Below, piece by piece: positions 10,429-19,052 of a stretch of DNA of 64,000 nt. Source of the stretch: Caulobacter segnis (GTDB lineage Bacteria > Pseudomonadota > Alphaproteobacteria > Caulobacterales > Caulobacteraceae); assembly GCF_023935105.1 (NCBI RefSeq), contig NZ_CP096040.1, positions 1,922,001 through 1,986,000 on the forward strand, in the 5' to 3' direction. A program made the translations under genes and the position numbers. The notes under the pieces were generated by a model. The model worked only from the letters and a program-made list of their open reading frames with translations, was not told the DNA's origin and made no database searches. Position 1 is the stretch's first letter. The number at the start of each line of letters is the position of its first letter.

Positions 10429-10597
10429 TTAACCTGCGTTAACCCTCTTGCATTTGAAGCGCGCTACAGAACGTTCGAACTCTGTCCCGATTCCTCCACA
10501 ATGAATCTTAACGCCACAAGATCTGGCGTTTTCGTCGCGTTTACACCCTAGGAATCGCTGACTAGCGTTTTCCCCAGGTGCGGGGAGATCGATTCGC
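10429..10597 (+). promoter_or_regulatory. podJ control region with four GANTC sites and a paired GTTAAC motif
   Basis: The 169 bases before podJ hold four CcrM methylation sites (10489-10493, 10503-10507, 10552-10556, 10591-10595), far above chance for this GC content. There is also a direct repeat GTTAACC-TGC-GTTAACC. The repeat resembles a CtrA box (TTAA-N7-TTAA) but has a spacing of 6. Cell-cycle control of podJ is established in C. crescentus. That these particular sites mediate it is inference. Confidence 0.55.
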
Positions 10598-13477
10598 ATG
10601 ACGGCGGCGTCGCCATGGAGCGTAAAGGGGATCGACCCCAAGGCACGGGAGGTCGCCAAGGACCTCGCGCGTCGCTCCGGCATGACTCTGGGCGAGTGGC
10701 TCAATCGGATGATCATCGAGGGCGATGGTCAGACGCCGGACTCTAACGCGGGCTCTGGCGACAGGCCGGGCCGCGCCTATCTGGAAATCGTCAAGGATAA
10801 CGCGCCGTCGCGCATCGAGGTCGCGGAGCATCCGGCGGACGAGGTCGGCCGCGTGGCCGTGGCCATGGACCGCCTGACCAAGCGTATCGAAGCCGCCGAA
10901 GGCCGCAACGCCGCGGCCATTTCCGGCATCGACCACTCGGTCCGTGACGCCCTCACGCGATTGGGACAGGCCGAGCGTGAACAGATCGCTGTCGCCGCCC
11001 GTTTCGAAGGCGCCGTGAACGAACTCAAGACCGAGCAGGCCCGCGCGGGCGAACGCGTGCGCCGCATCGAGGCCGAGGCGGCCGGACCGCGTTCGGCCGA
11101 GGCTCTGCGCGCCTTGGAAGGGGCGCTGGGCAAGGTCGCCAGCCATCTCTACGACGGCGAGGCCCGGACCCGCGAAGCGATCGCGGCGCTGGAAGCCCGC
11201 CTGAACGAACAATCGCCCGCCGCGCCGCAAGATCCGTCCGCCCTGGTCGACGCCGTCGTGGCGCGCCTGGGCGAACGGCTCGAAGCCGCCGAAACCCGCA
11301 CCAGCGAGGCTCTGCGCGAATTGAGCTCGTCGTTTTCGGCGCTGGATCAGCGCTTGGGCGCCGTCGAAGGCGCCAACCCCGCCGCCGGTGTCCAGGAACG
11401 CCTGGATGGCCTCGCCGCCAGCCTCAGCGAGAAGATGGAGGCCGCCCGTCTGGAGATGGCCGCCAAGCTGCGTGAAAGCGCCGACGGCCGCTTCGATCGC
11501 ATGGAGCGCAAGCTGGGCGAGATGGCCGCGCACGTGCAGGCCGCCGAGCAGCGCTCGGCTCAGGCCATCGAGCGCATGGGCCGCGAGTTCGTCGGCGTCG
11601 CCGACGCGTTCAGCCGCCGGGTCCAGAGCTCGGAACAACGCAACGCCGCGGCCATCGAGCAGGTGGGCGGGGAAGTGGCCCGCATCGCCGCGTCCGTCGA
11701 GCACAAGCTGGCCCGCAACGACACCGTCCAGGCCCAGGCGCTGGAGAAGCTGGGCGGCGAGATCGCCCGCATCACCGAGAAGCTGGCCGAGCGCATCGGC
11801 AGCGCCGAGCGCCGCAACGCCCTGGCCATCGACGAGGTCGGCGAGCAGGTCTCCCGCGTCACCGAGCGCCTGAACCAGCGCCACGAGCGCTCCAGCCAGG
11901 AGCTGGTCGATCGCATCCGCCAGAGCGAGGAACGCACGCTCCGCATGCTGGAGGAAGCGCGCGAGAAGATCGACACCCGCCTGCACGACGCTCAACGCAA
12001 GTTGGAGCAGACCCCTCCTGCTTCGGTCCTGGCGCCCGAGGCCGAGCCGGTCCGCGCCGCGCCGCCGGCGGCGTCGCCGTTCGAGGAAAGCTATTTCAGC
12101 CAGGCCGCCTCGTTCAGTGGCCATGACGACATCATCGACGACGCCGACGTGTTCGGTGACGCGCCGCTTTCGCCCGCATCGCCGTTCGACGACGACGACT
12201 TCCCGGCCGCCGACCTGCAGGATCGCGGCTTCGGCCATGACGACTACGCGATGGCCGACGGCTTCGAACCGGAGGCGCCGCGCTACGAGGCCGAACCGGA
12301 CGTCGCCGATCTTGCGCCCGTCGAGCCGGCCCGTCCGCTGTCGACCCGCGAGATCATCGAGCAGGCGCGCGCCGCCGCGCGCGCCGCCGCGGCCGCGGAA
12401 GCCAAGGGTGGCCCCAAGCCGGACAAGAAGGCCAAGGGCGGCTCGTTGTTCGGCGGCTTCAAGAGCCGGAAGGCCAAGAACCGTCTCGGCGCGACTGTCG
12501 CCACGGTCGCGATCGCGGTCGGCACGGCCTCGGCGCTGGGCGCCGGCGTGGGCGGCCTGTTGCTGCTGAATGGCGAGGGTTTCGGCGCGACCACGCCGCG
12601 CGTCGCCGACCGTCAGGCCGATGTCGGGGGCAAGGCGGAGGCCGACGCCGCGCCGCGCGCCGCCGTGGCCCTGTCGGCCACGCAGCCGTTGCCGGTTCAG
12701 GGCGAGATCGCCCCGGCTCAGCCTTCCGACGAGGCCAAGGTCCTGTTCGAGGACGGCGTCCGCAAGATCGAGAGCGGCGACCGCTCGGGTCTCGAGGCCC
12801 TGAAGCGGGCCGCCAACGGCGGTTATCCGGCCGCGCAATTCTATCTCTCGAAACTGTTCGAGAGCGGCAAGGGTGGCCTGAAGGCTGACATGCCGGAGGC
12901 GCGGCGCTGGGCCGAACGGGCCGCCGTGGGCGGCGATCCGCGCGCCATGCACGATATCGCGCTCTACAATTTCAAGGGCGTTGGCGGTTCGCGCAACGTC
13001 GCCGCCGCCGCGGTGTGGTTCCGCAAGGCCGCGGACCTCGGACTGGTCGACAGCCAGTTCAACCTGGCTCAGCTGTACGAAGGCGGATACGGCGTCAGCA
13101 AGAATCCCGCCGAGGCCTACAAGTGGTTCGTGATCGCCGGCCGCGCCGGTGACGCCACCGCCCGTAGCCGCGCCACCGCCCTGCGCGCCCAGCTGACCGC
13201 CGAGGCCCAGCAGACCGCCGATCGCTCGGCCCAGGCCTTCCGGCCTCAGGCGCAATCGACCGCCAGCCTGTCCAGCCCCGCGCCGGCCGCCGACGCCAAT
13301 CTGGGCCTGGCCCAAGGCGTGCTGTCGCAATTGGGCTACTATCAGGGTCCGCGCGACGGCGTCGCTTCGCCCGCCCTGCGCATGGCCATCGCCGCCTACC
13401 AGCGCGACCAGGGCCTGCCGGCCTCGGGCGGCGTGGACGCCGAGACGCTGAACCGCCTGTCGGTCTACGCGCGGTAG
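10598..13477 (+). CDS. podJ: Polar organelle development protein PodJ
   Basis: PodJ marks the new pole of Caulobacter and recruits PleC, pilus and holdfast factors. The 959-residue protein begins MTAASPWSVKGIDPKAREVA, which I recognise. A long cytoplasmic coiled-coil region (about 60-470) is built from repeats such as ERRNA.AI..V...V.R. An acidic, Pro-containing segment follows (about 480-600). One transmembrane helix lies near 632-655. A periplasmic part has Sel1-type repeats (about 708-865) and a C-terminal peptidoglycan-binding domain (about 898-959). The domain order matches the known protein (974 residues in C. crescentus, from memory). In that species the periplasmic part is cleaved by PerP to give the short form. 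GGGGAG precedes the ATG. Confidence 0.96.
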   Translation: MTAASPWSVKGIDPKAREVAKDLARRSGMTLGEWLNRMIIEGDGQTPDSNAGSGDRPGRAYLEIVKDNAPSRIEVAEHPADEVGRVAVAMDRLTKRIEAAEGRNAAAISGIDHSVRDALTRLGQAEREQIAVAARFEGAVNELKTEQARAGERVRRIEAEAAGPRSAEALRALEGALGKVASHLYDGEARTREAIAALEARLNEQSPAAPQDPSALVDAVVARLGERLEAAETRTSEALRELSSSFSALDQRLGAVEGANPAAGVQERLDGLAASLSEKMEAARLEMAAKLRESADGRFDRMERKLGEMAAHVQAAEQRSAQAIERMGREFVGVADAFSRRVQSSEQRNAAAIEQVGGEVARIAASVEHKLARNDTVQAQALEKLGGEIARITEKLAERIGSAERRNALAIDEVGEQVSRVTERLNQRHERSSQELVDRIRQSEERTLRMLEEAREKIDTRLHDAQRKLEQTPPASVLAPEAEPVRAAPPAASPFEESYFSQAASFSGHDDIIDDADVFGDAPLSPASPFDDDDFPAADLQDRGFGHDDYAMADGFEPEAPRYEAEPDVADLAPVEPARPLSTREIIEQARAAARAAAAAEAKGGPKPDKKAKGGSLFGGFKSRKAKNRLGATVATVAIAVGTASALGAGVGGLLLLNGEGFGATTPRVADRQADVGGKAEADAAPRAAVALSATQPLPVQGEIAPAQPSDEAKVLFEDGVRKIESGDRSGLEALKRAANGGYPAAQFYLSKLFESGKGGLKADMPEARRWAERAAVGGDPRAMHDIALYNFKGVGGSRNVAAAAVWFRKAADLGLVDSQFNLAQLYEGGYGVSKNPAEAYKWFVIAGRAGDATARSRATALRAQLTAEAQQTADRSAQAFRPQAQSTASLSSPAPAADANLGLAQGVLSQLGYYQGPRDGVASPALRMAIAAYQRDQGLPASGGVDAETLNRLSVYAR

Positions 13478-13557
13478 TCCGTCCGCTTCGCGTTGACGCC
13501 CGCGCGCCCAGCCGGCAATCAGGATAAACCCTGAAGCCGCAAGGGCCGCCCAAAGCT

Positions 13558-14481
13558 TTGCACGTCTATCTTCCCATCGCCGAGGTTTCGGTGAACGCGC
13601 TGCTGCTGGTGGCGCTGGGCGGGCTCGTGGGCTTCATTTCGGGACTGTTCGGCATCGGCGGCGGCTTCCTGATGACGCCGGTGCTGGTGTTTATGGGCAT
13701 TCCGCCCGTGGTGGCGGTGGCCAGCGAGGCCAACCACGTCGCCGCCTCGTCGGTCTCCAGCGTCATCGCCTACAGCAAGAAGCGCGTGGTCGACTTCAAG
13801 ATGGGCGCGGTGCTGGCCAGCGGCGGAGCCATCGGCTCGTTCGCCGGGGTCGAGGTGTTCCGCTGGCTGCGGCTGATCGGCCAGGCGGATCTGGCCGTCT
13901 CGGTTTCCTACTTGCTGTTCCTGGGCGTGATCGGCGGACTGATGCTGATCGAGTCCGTCGGCGCGATCCTGCGCCGGCGCGGCGGTCAGCCGCCCAAGCC
14001 GCGCCGCGACCGCCGTCCGCTGTTGCTGTACGCCTTGCCGTTCAAGGTCCGCTTCCCGCGCTCGCGGCTCTATATCAGCGTCATTCCGCCGATCGTGCTG
14101 GGCGTGTTCGTCGGGATCCTGTCAGCGGTGATGGGCGTGGGCGGCGGCTTCATCCTGGTGCCGGCCATGATCTACCTGCTGCGCATGCCCGCGCCCGTGG
14201 TAGTGGGCACCAGTCTGTTCCAGATCGTCATCACCACCTCGCTGACCAGCGTGCTGCAGGCCGGCCGTAACCAGACCGTCGACATCGTGCTGGCGACCCT
14301 GCTGCTGATCGGCGGGGTGATCGGCGCCCAGCTGGGCGCGCGGGCCTCGGGCCGCTTCCGCGCCGAGGAACTGCGAGCGCTGTTGGCCTTGCTCGTCCTG
14401 GCCGTCGGCCTACGGATGGGCGCGGACCTGTTCCTCAAGCCCGAGGAAGCCTTCGTCCTGATGACGGGGACGACGCGATGA
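13558..14481 (+). CDS. TauE/SafE-family membrane permease
   Basis: This 307-residue polytopic protein has two TauE/SafE repeats, each beginning with a glycine-rich helix: GLFGIGGGFLMTPVL near residue 29 and AVMGVGGGFILVPAM near 191. Members export sulfite, sulfoacetate or related organic anions. The start is TTG. I keep it because the next residues, LPIAEVSVN, are conserved in this subfamily. A GTG at 13591 with GAGG before it is the alternative. It overlaps the following TIGR02186 gene by four bases (ATGA). The constant pairing of these two families suggests one transport unit. The substrate is unknown. Confidence 0.88.
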   Translation: MHVYLPIAEVSVNALLLVALGGLVGFISGLFGIGGGFLMTPVLVFMGIPPVVAVASEANHVAASSVSSVIAYSKKRVVDFKMGAVLASGGAIGSFAGVEVFRWLRLIGQADLAVSVSYLLFLGVIGGLMLIESVGAILRRRGGQPPKPRRDRRPLLLYALPFKVRFPRSRLYISVIPPIVLGVFVGILSAVMGVGGGFILVPAMIYLLRMPAPVVVGTSLFQIVITTSLTSVLQAGRNQTVDIVLATLLLIGGVIGAQLGARASGRFRAEELRALLALLVLAVGLRMGADLFLKPEEAFVLMTGTTR

Positions 14482-15254
14482 TCCCGCCCCCCGCGATCCC
14501 AATGGTCGAAGCGCCTCCCGCGCCGGCCTTGTCGGCCGCCCTGACCGACACGGAAATCCGCGTCAGCTCCGGCTTCCGGGGCGCGCGGATCGTGCTGTAC
14601 GGCGCCGTCTTCGATCCCAGGGACCGGCCCAGCGACATCGTCGTCATCGTGCGTGGGCCGGACACGCCCCTGCGCATCGCCCGCAAGACCCAGGTCGCGG
14701 GCCTGTGGCTCAACAGCCGGCCCGTGGTGTTCCGCGGCGCGCCGGGTTTCTACCGCGTGGCCTCGACCCGGCCGCTGCAGGACATCGCCGGCTTCGCGCC
14801 GTTGCGCCACCTAGGCGCGGGTCTGGAGCATCTGGCCATCGCCGCGCCGATGGAGCAACGGGTCGAGACGACCTATGGCGTCCGTGACGTCGTCGTCAGC
14901 CGCCTCGGCGCGGACTATCTAGACTGGCGGCGGGCGGTGCTGCGCCTGAAGGAGAAGGCCGGCCTCTACGCCGCCGACCCGCAAGGGGTCCGCTTCGTCG
15001 ATAAGGGCCTGTTCCGCGCCCAACTGGACCTGCCCGCCGAGTCGCCGATCGGCCAGTACACTGCCCGGATCGTGCTGTTCCAGGACGGCAAGCCGGTCTC
15101 GATCCGCGACCGGACCCTGGTCGTCGAGAAGGCCGGGGCCGAACGGGCCCTCTACCTGTTCGCGAAAGATCGTCCGTGGACCTATGGGCTTGTGTCGGTA
15201 ATAGTCGCGCTCGGGGCAGGGTGGGCGGCTTCAGTCGCCTTCCGAAGGAGTTGA
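14478..15254 (+). CDS. TIGR02186-family transmembrane protein (Alph_Pro_TM), unknown function
   Basis: This 258-residue protein matches the alphaproteobacterial TIGR02186 family. It begins with a short N-terminal part and FRGARIVLYGAVFD. A periplasmic beta-rich region of about 200 residues follows, then a single C-terminal helix near 234-254 ending in a short basic tail. It starts inside the stop of the TauE-like permease (ATGA), so it is translated with it and is probably an accessory or anchor protein of that transporter. The N-terminus is proline-rich rather than a clean signal peptide, so export may need a start or topology not evident here. Confidence 0.82.
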   Translation: MIPPPAIPMVEAPPAPALSAALTDTEIRVSSGFRGARIVLYGAVFDPRDRPSDIVVIVRGPDTPLRIARKTQVAGLWLNSRPVVFRGAPGFYRVASTRPLQDIAGFAPLRHLGAGLEHLAIAAPMEQRVETTYGVRDVVVSRLGADYLDWRRAVLRLKEKAGLYAADPQGVRFVDKGLFRAQLDLPAESPIGQYTARIVLFQDGKPVSIRDRTLVVEKAGAERALYLFAKDRPWTYGLVSVIVALGAGWAASVAFRRS

Positions 15255-15257
15255 GTC

Positions 15258-15719
15258 ATGAACGAGTCCGCGGCGGGGCGGACGCCGGTGCCGCCGGCGG
15301 TATGGGTCTTTGGTCTGTCGACCATCATGCCCTTCTTCATTGCATCGGGCCTGTTCTGCTACGGCCCTGATCCCATCCAGAAGCCGGCGCTGGTCGCCTT
15401 GCTCGCCTATTCGGCGGCGATGGTCTCGTACTTCGGGGGCGTGCGCAGCGGCCTCGAGATCGAGAATCCCAGCCCGCGCTGGTCGGTTCTGGGCCTGTCC
15501 CTTCTGTTCCCGCTGGCCGGATTTGGCCTGCTGCTGGGCGAGCTGAAGTTCGACCCGGCCTGGCAGCTGTCGGGCTTCCTGCTGGTCTTCCTGCTGCAAT
15601 GGGTCTGGGACGTCACCGACCACGACGGCCCCACCTGGCGCCCGCGCATGCGCACCCTGCTGACCGCCGGCGCGGCCATTTCGCTGGCCTTCTCGCTGGA
15701 GCAGGCGCTGCATATGTGA
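15258..15719 (+). CDS. DUF3429 family inner-membrane protein
   Basis: This 153-residue protein has about five hydrophobic helices. FGLSTIMPFFIASGLFCYGP near the start and SYFGGVRSGLE in the middle are typical of DUF3429. It starts 3 bases after the TIGR02186 stop with AAGGAG upstream, so it is the third gene of the operon. The family has no established function. Position suggests a role with the TauE-like permease, but that is inference only. Confidence 0.8.
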   Translation: MNESAAGRTPVPPAVWVFGLSTIMPFFIASGLFCYGPDPIQKPALVALLAYSAAMVSYFGGVRSGLEIENPSPRWSVLGLSLLFPLAGFGLLLGELKFDPAWQLSGFLLVFLLQWVWDVTDHDGPTWRPRMRTLLTAGAAISLAFSLEQALHM

Positions 15720-15731
15720 AGTGTTCGCGGC

Positions 15732-16439
15732 CTAGTCCGGCCGCAGGGACTTCATCCCCACGGCATGGACGCGGCTGGGGCCCAGCGCCCCCGCCAGCAT
15801 CGGGCCGGCGAACAGGTTCGAGAACGCAGCGTCCAGGATGTTCAGGCCGCCGGTGAAGGCGCCGAACGCCGGCAGCACCAGGCGCTGGCCGTCGGTGACG
15901 AAACAGCGCCGGCGCGTCGTGGCCCGGCCGCTGGTGATCCTGGCCGCCGGGTGAAGGTGGCCGGCCACCTCGCCGAGCTGGACGCCGGGCAGGGGTTCGT
16001 GGCGTAGGGTCAGGCCCGAAACCTCGGCCTCGTCGATGATTTCGCCGGGCAGGACCTTGGGACCGTCGGCGTCGTGGTTGCCTACCGCCCAGACCAGTTC
16101 GCGGCCCGTCGCCAGACCCTCCAGCCGCCGATGGTCATCCTGGGCCAGCCGCGCCTCGCCGGCGCCGTCATGGAAGCTGTCCCCTAGGAAGATCAGCCGT
16201 TTGGGCGCGAGCAGGGCGATCTCGCGGTCCAGCCGGTCCAGGGTCTCGCGGGTGTCGTAGGGCGGCAGCATCTGACCGAAGCGCGCGGCGTAGCTGCTGC
16301 CCTTCTCGAAGTGCAGGTCGGCGACGATCAGCGCCTCCTCGCGCTCAAGCCACAGGGCGCCGGACCAGCGCAGCATGACCTCGACATTGGCCAGGGCGAT
16401 CCGCAGGCCGCCGCAGGTGGAAGGCCGGAAGCGGGTCAT
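15732..16439 (-). CDS. pdeM: Ligase-associated DNA damage response endonuclease PdeM
   Basis: This 235-residue metallophosphoesterase has the five metal-binding motifs in order: VADLHFEKG near residue 40, LGDSFHD, VGNHDAD and a C-terminal GHLHPAA. It belongs to the group found beside a Lhr-like helicase, a metallo-beta-lactamase-type exonuclease and an ATP-dependent ligase in bacterial repair clusters. Its ATG overlaps the helicase stop (ATGA), so the two are co-translated. The open frame continues upstream, but that part lies inside the helicase gene. The exonuclease and ligase partners are not in this window. Confidence 0.88.
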   Translation of the reverse strand: MTRFRPSTCGGLRIALANVEVMLRWSGALWLEREEALIVADLHFEKGSSYAARFGQMLPPYDTRETLDRLDREIALLAPKRLIFLGDSFHDGAGEARLAQDDHRRLEGLATGRELVWAVGNHDADGPKVLPGEIIDEAEVSGLTLRHEPLPGVQLGEVAGHLHPAARITSGRATTRRRCFVTDGQRLVLPAFGAFTGGLNILDAAFSNLFAGPMLAGALGPSRVHAVGMKSLRPD

Positions 16440-18994
16440 GGCATGGCCTCGGCGATCAGGTCTTCCTCGGCCTCGGCCAGGATCATCTCGCCGGCGGCGT
16501 CGCCCGGGGCGCGTTCGCGGCCAATCTCCAGCATGATCGGCACGGCGAACGGCGAGACGCGGTCCAGCGGCATGTGGCGGATATGGCCCTTCACGCGCTG
16601 GAGCATGTCGCCCAGCCGCGCGATGTCGAGCATGCCGGTGGCCGCGTCGTGGCGGGCGCAGCGCAGCATCAGGTGGTCGGGTTGGTGTTTGCGCAGCACG
16701 TCGTAGATCAGGTCGGTCGAAAAGGTCACCTGCCGTCCGGACTTCTCGGCGCCAGGGTGGCGGCGTTCGATCAGCCCGGCGATCAGGGCGCAGTGCTTGA
16801 AGGCCCGCTTCATCATGAAGCTCTCGTCCAGCCAAGCCTCCAGGTCGTCGCCTAGCATGTCCTGGGCGAACAGTTCGTCGAGATCCAGACCGTCCATGGG
16901 CCGCAGCGACCACAAGTTCAGGGCGTAGTCGTTGCAGACGAAGCCCAGCGGCCCGACACCCAACCTGTCGAGGCGGCGCGTCAGCAGCATGGCCAGGGTG
17001 GTGTGGGCCAGTCGTCCCTCGAACGGATAGCAGACCATGTGGAAGCGCTTTCCGTTCGGAAAGGTCTCCAGCAGCATCTCGCCCTCGTCGGGGATCGCCG
17101 AGCGGATCTTCTGCCAGGCCAGCCACTCCTGGACGTCCGGGGGCAGGGCGGTCCATTCGCGCTCGTCGTGCATCATCTGGCGCACGCGGCTGGCCAGATA
17201 GGTCGACAGCGGGAACTTCGAGCCGCCCCAGCTGGGCATCTTGGGATCGTCGTTCGGCGCGGGCGAGACGAAGGCGTCGGCCCCGATCAGGCTGTTGTAC
17301 CGCCAGACCTGACCGGCAAAGATGAAGGTGTCGCCGGGCGTCAGCTGCTCGAAATAGCCTTCCTCGGCTTCGCCGATCTTGCGGCCCCCCATAGGACGTC
17401 GGCCGCCGCCGATGCGGATGTTGATCATGCCCGGCGAGACGATGGCCCCGACGTTCATCCGGTGCTGCTGGCGAGCCTGGGCGTTGCGGGCTGTCCAGAA
17501 ACCTTCCGGTGTCTGCACGATGCGCCGGAACTTGTCGTAGGTGCGCAGGGCGTAGCCGCCGGTCGAGACGAAGTCGACGACGGTCTCGAAGTCCTCCCAG
17601 GAAAGCTCGGCATAGGGGCCCGCCGATCGGACCTCGTCATAGAGGTCGGTCAGCTTGAAAGGCTCCGAGCAGGCGCAGCCCATGATGTGCTGGGCCAGGA
17701 CGTCCAGCGTGCCGAGCCGAGGCGGATCGCCGTCCAGGTGGTTTTCCAGGATGGCGTCGGCGGCGGCGCGGCACTCCAGCATCTCGAAGCGGCTGGCGGG
17801 TACGAACAGGGCGCGGCTGGGCTCGTCCAGGCGGTGGTTGGCGCGGCCGATCCGCTGGACCATCCGCGAGGCCCCCTTTGGCGCGGCCAGCTGGATGACC
17901 AGGTCGACGTCGCCCCAGTCGATACCCATGTCCAGGGTCGAGGTGCAGACCACGGCGCGCAGGTCGCCGCGAGCCATCGCGGCCTCGACCTTGCGGCGCT
18001 GCTCGGCCGACAGGCTGCCATGGTGCAGGGCGATTGGCAGGTCCGCCTCGTTCAGCTCCCACAGGCGCTGGAACGCGAACTCGGCCTGGAAGCGGGTGTT
18101 GACGAAGATCAGCGCCGTGTGGGCCTGCTTGATGATCTCGTAGACCTCGGCCATGGCGTGCTCGGCCGTGTGGCCCGCCCACGGCACCCGGCCGCCGGAG
18201 ACGAGGACTTCGACGACGGGCTGTGCGCCGCCGGAGCCGAGGACGAGGTCGATGCCAGGTTCAAAATCCTCCCCCTGACGGGGGAGGTGGCCGGAGGCCG
18301 GAGGGGGAAGTTCTGAGGACTTGCCGCTTCCCCCTCCGTCGGCTTCGCCGACACCTCCCCCGCTAGGGGGAGGATTGCTTCCCAGCCACTTCCGCACCAG
18401 GTCCGGATCGTCCACCGTCGCCGACAGCCCTACGCGCCGCATCATCGGCGCGAACTGCTGCAGGCGCGCCAGGCCCAAGGCCAGCAGGTCGCCACGCTTT
18501 GACGGCCAGATGGCGTGGGCCTCGTCGATGATCACGCAGCGTAGGTCGGCGAAGTACTCGCGCGCGCCTTCCCAGGCGCAGAACAGGGCCAACTGCTCGG
18601 GTGTGGTCAGCAGGATGTCCGGTGGCCTCACGCGCTGACGGGCCTTGCGGCTTTCGCCCGTGTCGCCGGTGCGACTCTCGGCCACGATCGGCAGGCCCAT
18701 CTCGCGGATAGGCGTCAGGAGATTGCGCTCGACGTCGACGGCCAGGGCCTTCAGCGGCGAGATGTAGAGGGTGTGGATGCCGGCCGGGGTGTTGCGCGGC
18801 GGGCGTTCGGCCAGCTCGATCAGGCTGGGTAGGAAGCCGGCCAGGGTCTTGCCGCCGCCCGTGGGCGCGATCAGCAGAGCGCCGCGCCCAGCCCGCGCCT
18901 TCTCCAGCATAGCCAGCTGATGCTCGCGCGGGCTCCAGCCGCGTTTGGCGAACCAGTCTCGGAACTTGGGAGGAAGGGCGGACGCCGCGGACAT
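16436..18994 (-). CDS. Ligase-associated DEXH-box DNA helicase (Lhr-like), carrying an in-frame repeat insertion
   Basis: This 852-residue ATP-dependent helicase of the Lhr family has Walker A APTGGGKT (about 43-50), DEAH (157-160), SAT (191-193) and the second-domain motifs FVNTRFQAE, TSTLDMGIDW and QRIGRANHR. A Lhr winged-helix and core region follow. It works with PdeM in repair. Residues 207-244 (Pro/Gly/Ser-rich) are encoded by a 112-base palindromic element that falls between the two RecA domains. Homologues as I recall them have a shorter linker there. The frame stays open, so the protein is probably made with a flexible linker. The start faces the divergent DinG-like gene 58 bases away. 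Confidence 0.93.
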   Translation of the reverse strand: MSAASALPPKFRDWFAKRGWSPREHQLAMLEKARAGRGALLIAPTGGGKTLAGFLPSLIELAERPPRNTPAGIHTLYISPLKALAVDVERNLLTPIREMGLPIVAESRTGDTGESRKARQRVRPPDILLTTPEQLALFCAWEGAREYFADLRCVIIDEAHAIWPSKRGDLLALGLARLQQFAPMMRRVGLSATVDDPDLVRKWLGSNPPPSGGGVGEADGGGSGKSSELPPPASGHLPRQGEDFEPGIDLVLGSGGAQPVVEVLVSGGRVPWAGHTAEHAMAEVYEIIKQAHTALIFVNTRFQAEFAFQRLWELNEADLPIALHHGSLSAEQRRKVEAAMARGDLRAVVCTSTLDMGIDWGDVDLVIQLAAPKGASRMVQRIGRANHRLDEPSRALFVPASRFEMLECRAAADAILENHLDGDPPRLGTLDVLAQHIMGCACSEPFKLTDLYDEVRSAGPYAELSWEDFETVVDFVSTGGYALRTYDKFRRIVQTPEGFWTARNAQARQQHRMNVGAIVSPGMINIRIGGGRRPMGGRKIGEAEEGYFEQLTPGDTFIFAGQVWRYNSLIGADAFVSPAPNDDPKMPSWGGSKFPLSTYLASRVRQMMHDEREWTALPPDVQEWLAWQKIRSAIPDEGEMLLETFPNGKRFHMVCYPFEGRLAHTTLAMLLTRRLDRLGVGPLGFVCNDYALNLWSLRPMDGLDLDELFAQDMLGDDLEAWLDESFMMKRAFKHCALIAGLIERRHPGAEKSGRQVTFSTDLIYDVLRKHQPDHLMLRCARHDAATGMLDIARLGDMLQRVKGHIRHMPLDRVSPFAVPIMLEIGRERAPGDAAGEMILAEAEEDLIAEAMP
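18265..18376. repeat. 112-bp palindromic repeat element inside the Lhr-like helicase gene
   Basis: The element begins AATCCTCCCCCTGACGGGGG and its reverse complement begins AATCCTCCCCCTAGCGGGGG. The two arms match at most positions, including GGAGGTG, CGGAGGGGGAAG and the outer AATCCTCCCCCT. Each arm holds its own small hairpin (CCCCCTGACGGGGG; CCCCCGCTAGGGGG), and the inner arms hold GTCGGCTTCGCCGAC and GGCCGGAGGCC. This is the layout of dispersed extragenic palindromes in Caulobacter genomes, but here it lies within codons 207-244. No transposase is present. Confidence 0.85.
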
Positions 18995-19052
18995 TGTCCG
19001 CGATATAGCATGTTCTCTTTCTGTTTCACGGGGGTTTTGCTAACAGACTCGC

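Noticed and set aside
10470..10500. T-loop-like GTTCGAA near podJ that could belong to a tRNA
   Set aside because: The flanking bases do not form a T-arm, D-arm or acceptor stem, and no anticodon arm is visible.
10562..13330. 922-residue antisense frame opposite podJ
   Set aside because: Same composition bias. The podJ frame shows the correct domain order and start.
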